Source of the DNA: Leptasterias polaris
Lineage: Eukaryota; Echinodermata; Asteroidea; Forcipulatida; Asteriidae
Direction: 5' to 3'
NCBI GenBank assembly: GCA_037783415.1
Contig: JAZGTN010000052.1
Location: 558,001 to 622,000 of the forward strand
DNA length: 64,000 bases
Shown here: positions 47,301 through 59,300 of the stretch, piece by piece
Position numbering within the stretch: position 1 is the first letter of the stretch
Layout: each line of letters opens with the position of its first letter
Program-made: the position numbers and the translations under genes
Notes under the pieces: generated by a model
Told to the model about the DNA's origin: nothing
Databases searched by the model: none
Seen by the model: the letters and a program-made list of their open reading frames with translations, nothing else

Positions 47301-50300
47301 GCATGTCAAGTTATGCTTAAAGGCACTGGACACGTTTGGTAATTGTCAAAGACCAGTATTCTCACTTGGTGTATCCCAACATATGCATAAAGTAACAAAC
47401 CTGTGAACATTTGGGCTCAATCGGTCATCGAAGTTGCAAGAAAATAATGACAGAAAAAAACACCCTTGTTGCACAAATTTGTGTGCTTTCAGATGCCTGA
47501 AAAAGGCTTCGGGCCTGAAGTCTTTTTCACATTCAAATATTTTAGTGAGAAATTACCTCTTTCTCAAAAACTACGTTACTTCAGAGGGAGTCTTTTCTCA
47601 AAATGTGTTATACTATCAACAGCTCTCCGTTGCTGGTTACCAAGGAAGTTTTTATGCTCATATATATTTTGAGTAATTACCAAACGTGTCCAGTGCCTTT
47701 AAGTGTCCACGTTCCCAGTCCATATATGAGCAACATCATTAAATTTCTACCTCGAAAAGTTGTGTGTTGTTTAATTTTATTTCTCATACACAATGCACCA
47801 TTAAAAAAATAAAAAGGATTCATGCTGACACATCTAACAGAAATCGGCAAGCCCAGCCACCCACTCCAGGATTTCTTCATACCTCATTTTGTCTTTGTGT
47901 CGACAAATTCAGCCCACAAATTACACAACTTTAAATTGAGCAATCAAAACCAATAATTTATTTATATGCTGCACATATCAAAAGGCAAAACCCACCAGTA
48001 ATTTCCCCTGGGTGTTATGAGTATGTTTACACTTGTATCAGCACAAATCCTTGATCGATGTTTATTAAGTCACTATTTGTACAATTTCCTCATGCTTCTG
48101 ACTCCAACCTACTTCAGTCCATTGCAATTTATCAGGATGTCTCCCATATAAAGGCCTGCATATTAACCTTAACGGACTGGTGCACCTTTTCGTTTGAGTT
48201 TATTTATCGAAAATTTGTCTACGTGTGGTTTGCAATAAACATACCGGTACTCTAATTATACGGGTTTATTCAAAAACACATGGTTGGCAGCCACAGAAAA
48301 GTAACCGAAATAACTATTTTTGTTTCTTTTTAAATAGCATTTTAATTTGTTTTAAATGCAAGTCCGCCCAAACAAGGCTAAAAGCCACTCTTGGTAAAGG
48401 GCTACAAGAAGAAAATATTAAAGATGAAAATAACTAAGGGGAGCTGAAAGTAGGAATTGATATTCCTCTTAAACCAGTCTAGATTGTCAATGGAGGGAAA
48501 CATGCACCAGGCAAAGAGTTCCAAAGAGATGCAGTACGTGGAATAAAGCTGTTTGAATGGCTCTTTGTTCTACATCTCAGCAAAGAGCAATTTACAACTT
48601 GGTTTACAAAAGAGAGTGAGAGACTGTTAAAAGAACACATCAAAAGACAAAAGCCTAAACTGGATGCTAAATTATGGTAACATTGAAAAAAAACAACCGC
48701 AAATAAAAACAGGGAGTATCGACAAAAGGACGCTTTGACATTCAGGTCCGTTCTTCAGTATGCTCAGTGTCATTATCTGTGATGTATCTTTATCAAATGC
48801 ACAAATGCACCTTATTCAAGTTCTGTCATTCACAGAGTGTGGGTTCGAATCCTGGCCTGGCTGGTTAAAATGTTTGTGCTCAGTGTCATTAGCTGTGGAG
48901 TATCTTTATCAAATGCACAAATGCACCTTATTCAAGTTCTGTCATTCACAGAGTGTGGGTTCGAATCCTGGCCTGGCTGGTTAAAATGTTTGTGCTCAGT
49001 GTCATTAGCTGTGGAGTATCTTTATCAAATGCACAAATGCACCTTATTCAAGTTCTGTCATTCACAGAGTGTGGGTTCGAATCCTGGCCTGGCTGGTTAA
49101 AATGTTTGTGCTCAGTGTCATTAGCTGTGGAGTATCTTTAACAAATGCACAAATGCACCTTATTCAAGTTCTGTCATTCACAGAGTGTGGGTTCGAATCC
49201 TGGCCTGGCTGGTTAAAATGTTTGTGCTCAGTGTCATTAGCTGTGGAGTATCTTTATCAAATGCACAAATGCACCTTATTCAAGTTCTGTCATTCACAGA
49301 ATGTGGGTTCGAATCCCGGCCTGGCTGTGGCTGGTTACAATGTTTGTGTCCATGAGCAGGATACTTTACCATAATGGCTTTGTCCTTCAGATGTGACATA
49401 AATCTGTATGTCCTGTGTACTAGGATTGGTAGAAAGAACTCGGAACACTTATCAAGGAATAGTAGGGTTTACCCTCATTGTTTCTGGTCCATTGTAAGCA
49501 CCCTTGTTTACAGGTTTCCTCGGGCTTTTTAGACATCCTTGGTTTCATTACAAGACAACCATGAATAAAAATAATCACAACAAGTATCTTTAAATCACTT
49601 AAAATTAAATTTCCTCCTAATATCAAAACTGCTCATAAATATTTGTAGTTTGAGTGCTTAAATTACAATTTTAAAACTCAAGTTGACTAGGCATTGCTTC
49701 ATTGATCATTCTAGATATCTCTTAACAATTTTGGTTCTTAACTCAGCAACAAACTTCCCTGTCCGCTAAATTGCACCACTTCATCAACCGAGAAGTGCTT
49801 AAAGACTAACTTGCTCCAATTTACCCATTCAACAGAATAGCTTCTAAATTTGCCCATAAACAGTGTCCTGATAACTGTGGCTGAACTGGTGTAACATTTT
49901 AGGGGGGCACCAGGGAATGTAACCATTATTTCCAGGGGGCATTTCTGGCCAATTAAAAACTGTAGTTTTCATTTACATTTTTTCTTAAACAAGCCCTTTT
50001 TCAGCAATCTTGTTATGAAATTTACTTGTTTTGTTTAAAAGGAAACATTAAAAGGAAACATATAAAAGGAAACATTCTCTTTTGGTAATTTTAAACCTCA
50101 AAAGTTCAGACTTCAAATGAGGGGGTGGGGGTTGGGCGCAGGGACATCAATTAGGGTGGGGCATGTACCCCCCCCCCCCCCCCCGTTACTCCAGTGCCTG
50201 GTATAAGAGGAAAAACTGCATTTCTTACAATATTGTTTTTTAGAATGACTTACTTGACAACATTTCACATAATTATCAATTTTGTGAGCCCATCCTTTTT

Positions 50301-53300
50301 AACTTGCTGCAGCGTGTTTTCAGACTTTTTGTTTCATTTCATTTCCTCAATTTGGGTTTCCTCCCAAACAAGCAGCCAGTATAATCAGCCTTTCAAATTC
50401 CATTTGAAAGACTGAAGATACTTCAAACAGTTATCGATGGTGAGTCCATCCTTCACAATTCAAACTGCTGCGGCGTATTTTCAGATTTATTTATTTATTT
50501 GAGTTATTAAATCTGGCTGTGATGCTAAGGATTCTCAGAAAAGAGAACTTTATCACTATACAAGCAATGAGCTCCATGGAGAGAAGACAAGGAAGGAAGT
50601 TTCAGTTTTAGATGTGGGAGGAAAACCCCAGAGAACTATTCCAAGGAAAACCCATGCAGTCAGGTAGGGACTGAAGACCCAATCCACACAGTCTGCTGCC
50701 CAGTTTGCAGCCCTCGACAGCATCGGAATCAGGGTCCTAGACGTGGAAGGCGAGAAAAGATACCACTACGCAAACCCAACCGCCAACATTTAGTGTTTCA
50801 CTCTCAATTTCAGATTTCTCCCCATCAATCCCCCTCCCCCCCCCCCCCCCCCCCCGCACTATTAAGATTAAATCCATGTTGACACACACTGAAAAATTTG
50901 CCAAATTGCGAGAGATTTCTGTTTACGGAATTGTAAGGCAACAGGAAACGAGGCACATTTTCCCAACCTACAGTATAGAATATGAATACTGGATACCGGA
51001 CTTGTTTCTATAACTGCAAATGAAGGACATTAATCGGCATAACCGACCTCCTCAATGCACCATATGAGCAACGTCACTTTACATTTACAGCTCTTCATTT
51101 GTTTGCTTTTCCTTTCTAGTTAAGTTTGCGAAGGATCTTTGATAACTGTCACGTGACCCATTTAATTTGTGTCCCAATCCGTCAAACATTATTTGTCCAA
51201 CAAACACAAAAAGAGAGGAAATGTGGAACAGAAAACACAAAAATACTCAACAAACAGCCATTAAACAAATTTCTGACAGCAGAATTAGGAGTTCTTTTAC
51301 TTACAAATAAGTCAAAAGATTGCAAACGATAGTCTAGACTGTTTAACATGTTAAATTGTGTGTGTAAATGACCATTAATAATATTTGAGTTTTATATAGC
51401 AAGGTGCTCAAGGCGCTTGAACAGAGAGAGAGAAACTTTTTAAGAAAGTTTTTCGGAATTATGAGACCGATTTATGTAGCACCTCAAAATGATTCACAAG
51501 GTGCTGTGGCGCACTCAGCGGCCACTTATATTAAAGACACACTATTGCTTAAAAAGTAAGAAATAAGCTTTACTTAATGATTCAAATTTTGTTTACCAAT
51601 AGATGCAAAAAAGCAGAGTTCACTGTTTAAAAATGTCAACAATTTATCCCATCCCAGCTCAGAATTACAACTTGCTCTACAAAAAAAGATGATTATTTCA
51701 CTGTCATTAACCGCAAACTACTCCATTCTCTAACCGTCCATTCAGTACAAAGCTTCATATCTTATTTACTGAGAAAAATCTTAAATATTGAATGATTTTA
51801 GTTTCAAGTTTACAAGCCGCTGCAAGCCTCGTCTTATCCTGGACCTTTCCTCCATGCGGTTTCCTTGCTATCTTTATTAAAGTTGCTTCTCTGCAAGCAC
51901 TTACTCAATTCATATTTTATTTACTGAGAGAAATTTAAAATGTTGAATGATTTTAGTTTCAAGTTATTATCTCCCTACTCGGATGGTAGGTCATTATGTC
52001 ACATATATTCAAGCATCTGCTGTACACCCAAGGTTTCGGCTACGGTACGGTACTGTAACATGTGAATTGCGTGTGGATGTAAAATATACAATTGAGTTGA
52101 AATGAAACTGATAATTCTGACCAGGCAAAACATCTACAACCCCAGTTCACCTGACAACATCATCACAATAATTTTGGTTGCGCCATTTTGGGAGTTAATG
52201 TCCCCACATGTTATAATATAGAGTAGTAAGCATTTTCGGCGATGCAGCCTATACAGGCTACCACAATTTTTACGTGCAATTTGACTTCCAAAACCAGGCA
52301 TGATATTTTACCGTTGGGAGAAAAAGTTGGAAACTTTTAGTGAGATCAAGGGCTGACCTACATGTACACACACACGTAATTATGGCTCTTCAAAGCCTTT
52401 TCTGTCTATTTAATAGGCTGTGCAAGTCTCGCGCGCATTCGAACTTCCGGGACCATAGTGGTCCCAACCATATGGAGTTTTACGTGGGCGAGATTTTGTT
52501 TCGTCAATTATTTTAGTTTAACGTAGGTTTTGACCTAGAAAAGTATACATGTTGTTGGGAATGTAATACTAAGTGATAACAAAATATGAAAGTAAAACCA
52601 ATTCAACAATATAACGAAGAAAACCCAAGAATTAAACTTGACCTCAGCTTCCGGTTATTGCAAAAAATTTAGAATTTTGTGCTCGCCTCCGATCATAAAA
52701 CTTACGTAAACGCTTGTTTTGGATGCGCAATTATAATCGCCAGATGCTGTAATTGCAAAGCAAACCCTTTTCATTGCACTCTATGGTTGTTGAGGCGTCA
52801 GCATCCTCTTTAAACTGCGATACGGGTTCATTTAAGACCCGTTTGACCTTCACGAATCCGCGTAAGGGGTTTCTAAAAAGTTAACATCAAATAGGCATCC
52901 TTGTCCCAGAGTTTTAATTTTTTTTCAATAATAATATACACACTATTGTGATTGTTTTTTCAAAAGCTAAAACTTTTCATAAAATTGTAATGATTTATTT
53001 TTGTTGTTCAGATTTTGTCATGAGATATAATTTAAAACAAAGATTTAATTTCAGAAATAAAAATGTTCTTCGTTTGACGTTTTTTCTCGTTCGGATACGC
53101 GCGAGACTTGCACAGTCTATAGCGATTTCTCTGAGGAAAGAAGAAGAAAAAAAAAAAAAAGTCTTCTTACCAGAGAAATCTTTTCCATACTCCATTGAAA
53201 TCACGATGACTTGACTGGCATTGATCCCCGTCAGTTCAGTCAATTCTGGTAGCAGCTTCAGTGGGAATTCCTCGATGTACTCACATTCCATGTTATCACT

Positions 53301-56300
53301 AAAAACAAAATGTCACATGAGAGAATAATCTTTCATTGCAAATAGCTGTATTCATTCATGATTGTAGATAAATTGTAGAAAGTTTTACGTAAAGAAGACA
53401 AGTCTATTCAACGGTGACCCATGATCCGTTTGCTTGTTTAAAAAATGTACAGACCCATTTTTCTCAGAATGATGTCATCGGATGTTTTGGATGTTGACAA
53501 ATTCTGCAATGGGAGGGTATCGAATGCAATGGCAATTTACACCATTTTAATGTGAGGTTAGAGACTCGTAAATTTTTCCCAACTAACACAAGGACTCTAT
53601 CTACTGGAAAATCAGTACATCACAAAATTGAATTTGACATTTCCCTTGCTCTATAATACATCATTTGTGTTTTATCTGTTTGTGTAAATAGACCTTACAC
53701 ATTGACGTCATCAAGCCGCCATCTTAGAGGTAAACCGATGATGAAACAAAGGAAACGTTCAGATTTGTACACACGGCGCACAGGATGATACTCCAAACCC
53801 TAGTATGATACTCCAAAATGTTGCCATATAAATCAATGATTTCACTACACAAACCTAAGTACAGTAATTGCAATAAGCCATTTTGGAGTTAGATTTGAAT
53901 GATGTCTGGCACACTGACTTGTTAAGTCACAAGTCACCGCTTGAATTTGAATTCCTCAGACTATAGATACAGTTGCTGTGTCAAATGGTTCGGGGCAAGC
54001 TTTTGTATAGCAACTTCCAGATGAGCAAACCCTGGTACCATTGTGTCATGCACATTCATTCAGAATTGTGTGTGGGTGTTTGCCTTCTCATACGTATCTA
54101 TGCAAAAGCTTGCCTCGAATCATTTGCACAGCGACTGTCTCTGTGGTATGAGGAATTTAAATTTAAGCATTACCTTGTGACTAAGCAAGTCATTGTAATT
54201 GACACTATTCAAATCTAACTCGCAAGTGGCTATTCTGTATGCATTTGACACCAGAAAAGCCGGCTTATCTGTTAGATAAATCACTTCCAAACAAACAAGT
54301 CCCAGAATCCCAATTACAATCGTTCTCCATTTGCTTGTTAAAAACGCTCACCCATGGAAGACGACTACATCGGCCAGGATGCCAAACATCTGATAGGTTC
54401 CCGAAGCCTCGTTAATTCTCTTAACGATGTGATTGATAAGCTCTGTGATTCGAAGTGGAACTGAAGGCCACCTCTGCGATTGGTAGCGCACTTCCAGCAT
54501 CCGGAATAAGGCACGGGCTGAAACGGCAACGCAAGAAAACCTTCATGAATATTAAGGTGGGAGAGCTGAGGGACCAGGTATTAAGACCAGTGGGAAATTA
54601 ATGCCTGTGCAAATATTTCTGTTAAAAATATACAACAATGACAACTTAGGCACTGAGGTAGCAAGATCAATATGACTGAAATGTAAAATACAAGGATACA
54701 GCAGAAAATACAGAAAAACAATATAATGCAAATGCTTCATTAAAAAGATGAGTTTGAAGGTTTTTCCTAAATTGAACGAACAAAACCGATGATTTGACAA
54801 TGAAGGCAATCTATTATTCCATGGAGGCTTGAGATGTGGCTTGAGAAAAAGACTTAGATTTAGGCTCAACGATCGAGGAGGTTAAATTGTCCGAATGGAC
54901 GCTGCGAAGGATTGTAACGTCAAATTGTGTAATTGTGTAATCAACTGACTAACATTACTGTTATACTAATCAAGAAACTAGTAACATATCTCATAGATTG
55001 AATGGTTGGTTTGGCTACACAGTCTGAAATCTATAACAATCTGGGATTGGTTTTTGAAGCATTAGTTCGGGTTTGTTTTTGGGTTTTTTAATGGAGGTCA
55101 TCCATCACAAGGTACAAAAAGCCACTTGAGGTGCAGGCTACACAAAAGGGATAGAAAAAAAAGAAAATGTAGAGAATTAAGTAAAAAGAAATCAATGATA
55201 CCTGAATCAATTTGTTTTTTACAAAATGCACACAAATGTAAAGCAGAACCTTGGAGGAAGCAAGATGTCATTAGCCTGGATTTCTGGCCAGCAGAGAGTG
55301 AACAAAGCTCAATGGGAGTAATCATAAAATTATGCAGTCAGAGGGAAGTGTGTGATTTTCATAAACTTTGATATAAAGACAGGGAGAATATGCATAAACA
55401 TCGAGATGTTATTACTAATAATTGAATTTAGTGGGAAATTAGAGTTCAAAATGTAAAACTTCTCACCAGAAGAACATGATATCTTGCCTAAAAGTGACTG
55501 CCCTGAAAAACATTCACAGTCACTCCTTTTATGAATAAGCAGACAAGGTTCTTGTCAAATTTAATATCCATTAAATTGTTGAGGAACCCACTACTAAAAT
55601 GTAGGACTTGGTGGTCTAGTTAGTGAGATATCTGCTCTAGAATGGCAAAGGTTGTGGGTTTGAACCCAACCTGAGTGATATGCCTGGTTTTTTTTCTCCA
55701 CAGGAATCAGGAAGATACTGAGTACAGTGCTTTACATACATCGGTGTAAAGGTAAAAACCAAATAATAGGACAAGGTTCAGTACATTTTTACAACAAATG
55801 TCAGATTGATGATAATTTTCGACAGGGAAGTAATTCAGAAAGTATGGTCTTTGCCAACTGTTCAGTGATCTTACCGGTGTATCTGAACCCATGAATAAAG
55901 CCCCCTGCTGATTTGGGGTGGTCAACAGCGTGGGATATGGCCCCGGCAAAGAAGAGATCTGGAACCTCCGTGGACTCATAGTTGGCGCCCATCTGTGGGA
56001 ATTTACTCATTTTGGACGGGCCCATTATCGGCTTAGAATCACTGTGGGTTGGAATACAAACAAAATAATAAGAAAACAAATGAGTTTTGTAATTGTTTTC
56101 TCATGTTTTTTTCTCTTCTTTTTCTATCATTTCTGGTTTTTTATTACATAGAGAGTTTGGGGGAAGACAAAAAAAGGAAAACAGAAAGAAGGATTTCTGT
56201 CATAAATGTTTATGTTTTTGCTGTTGTTTTAATTAAATACGGTAAGCCTGCCTTTTTCTTCTATTCTTTCTCCCTTCATTGATAATGGGTTGGCTAAAAA

Positions 56301-59300
56301 AGAACAAAAAATGTGATCACTTTATTCAAGTAAATGATGACTTAAAAACATAACATGTCACTTTGCAATTGATAATAACAATAATAATAATACAACATTT
56401 GTAAACATATTTCGAGGTGCTGGAAGAGACTTAAAGAACAGCATACACTGCAAGATTAGCAAAGTATACAGGGGAAGTAATGAAGTCAATCATAAGCACT
56501 GCCGAACAAACATGACAAATGTGTTTGAAGCATGCTTTTGAAAATGTCCAGAGATTCTGTAGCTCGGATATTCAGTGAGTCCCCGAGTTTGGGAGTGGAT
56601 ACTAAAAAGGCACGGTCGCCATAGGATGTGGTTGTTTTATATCACGGGAGTCACCTTTCCTATAATCCATAAAAAAAATCATCCGAAAAATACACTAAGT
56701 ACACAATTAACAACGGCGCGGCTCCCCTGAAGATGCTCGCCTATCAAAGTGACGCTGAAAGTGTCCGCTATTGATTTCTGGAAAACAAGTGACAGCACGC
56801 CTGACTGAATTTGCAACATAAGTAGAGCAGACTGCCGCCTTTTCTCTCCCGCTGACACGACTTTCAGTGTAGACAAGCCAGTCTGATGGATGCATTTATG
56901 AGAAGCAGCGTAGCGTAATGGTGCTTAATTGCATGGCCTTCTGACGCCGGCGTCAGTCTTGTTCAATTTGCATCCCGCAGTTTGGCTATTTTTTTTTTTT
57001 TACTTTTGAGATTAAATTCTTCCCATACTGACCTCATCAGATGGATGTTTTCTAATACACAAAGAAGATTTACCTAGTCAGTTTCCCTTGTAATTTGTAA
57101 CTTGATATATAATATTGAAAAGTCCTATCCCCTTAAGGTGATCCCCTGGCTGTCGCTTCCCAGGTCTGATCCCTGGCTACATGGCAGCTAACGATTATAT
57201 GGCTTCAAAGATATCGACTAATAGGGAGACCGACAACATAGAGTTGGATAGCTCAGTTGGTAGAGCGCCGGCACGCTAATCTGGAGGTCGTAGGTTCAAA
57301 TTCCGCTCCAGTCAATTTGTCTATGTTCAAACCCAAATTATTCAAAGTTTACCCAGTCAGTTTCCCTTATGGTGAGTTACTTGATACACATAGAAGATGA
57401 TAGAGTGTGGGCAGAGCATTTTAATCTGTACAAGCTTTCAAGTTCTTGTACCGATAATCTGTGCATATTTCAATAAATCATTTTGAATCCAAAATTATCC
57501 CTCTGACCTAGCAAGTTAAGCTGGCTTTGAGCCATTGAATTAGACAAAACCCACCCTATCCATCAGCGCCGAAACTAGGGTAAAACTTTAAAGGGGGGGG
57601 GGGGTGCAAGGGGTACACCATTTTTTCTAGGAGGCACTTCTGGCAAAACAAAATGTAGTTTCCATTTGCATACTAGTTTTTCTTAAACAAGCCTCTTTTC
57701 AGCACTCTTATTATGCTAATATTTACTACTTTTTATAAGATAATATGATGTTAGTGTAAAAAAAAAAATTAATGGTCAGCCTGTAAATAGAAAGTTTATT
57801 TTAAAAACATTGAGATTATCACATTAAAGCAAATAAAATGTTACATTTTACTCTAATTTTTAATCTCAAAAGTCCAGACTGCTAGCCTGGGGGTAAGAGG
57901 CCAATTTGAATCCAGTAATTAGCAGCAGGTACCACAACAATTTAACATAATTTAACATATGCATCAGGAATAAAGAATATTATTGTGGTAAACAAATAAA
58001 AATAATGATAATTTGTTTTATCCTAAAGCAAATATTGAACGATTTAAACATTTTGATGCAAAACAAAAAAAATCCCGCTGAAGTGTTTTGAAGAACACTG
58101 ACCCACAGGCCTGTCATCATTCGATAAATCATCTACCATTGTTTTCCTTCTTTATCAACATTTATTTGTACACCTACTTGTTAAAGATGCTGTTGTCAAA
58201 CTTGAATCCCAAGCAGCGGATGACCTTATCGTAGGGCTCCCTCAGGGCAAAGTTATCTGGCATCATGTTGACCACATGGTCCTTTATATTGTGATCGGTC
58301 ATATTCTCCTGCCGCGCTAGGTCCATCTCGTACTGGTCCACGAGCACCAGGCGGCCGTCGGGTCGCTTCAGGATGGCCATTTCGCTAATGTCGCCCTCTA
58401 GGATACCGTCTAGGGATTTGAGTTGATATGTGTCCAGTAGGCCATTATTGATGGCTCTGTTGGTTAGATCAGATGAGAGTATTACGGCCTAATGTCACAT
58501 GAGGCAACTTTTACAGGCAACTTGGAGGCAACCAACTGCAGTGCATGCTACAGGACCAATTTGGTAGCACATGAGTGATTTTTTAAACAATGTCTTCTGA
58601 TCCCCAAGAAAAAATATGTGAACACTCAAATGTAAATGTCTTTTCTTCTTGGAGATTGCCTGGAACAGGTTGTCTGTAAATTGCCTCAAATGACCAAATG
58701 TCTCCAAAGGTGTCAGCTTGAAACAAATAAAAATAGAAGTTGTTCCAAACTTCTTACAAACCAAAACAAAGCTAGGTTTTAAATGCAAAAAATAGTTAGC
58801 GGCCTGACGTTTTGACCCAAGCAAAGTCTTCCTCAAAGGCTAAATGACAGAACAACACACTTAAACAGGTGTACACCACTACCTACACCTGTTTATGTGT
58901 GTTGTGTTGTCATTTAGCCTTCGATAAAGACTCTGCTAGGGTCGAAACGTCAGGCCATTAACTATTTTTTCGCAGTTTTAAACAGCGATAAATATCAATT
59001 ACTTGTAAAAGGATATCCTTGCAAACTGTTAAGCATTGAAAATTCCTGCTAAGCAAAAAAGGGTTGCCAGCCACAATGCACATAATGTATGTATAGTGTT
59101 TGTAACTGGTCCCCAACTAAATTGCAGTTAATGTGTTAAATCAGTTCTCACCTTAAATCCCCCACATAGTGTGTCTCCCACGCCATGCGCACCCGTGTCC
59201 TAGCAACCATGTGGATGACGTTTGTAGATCCCATGATGTGGTCGGCCGTCTCGAAGGCAGAGTTACCCCTACCCAGGATGAGTACGCTCTTTCCCTCATA

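Noticed and set aside
48760..49374. Several overlapping frames with FTECGFESWPGWLKCL-type repeats
   Set aside because: They come from reading the 116-bp tandem array and shift frame with each unit.
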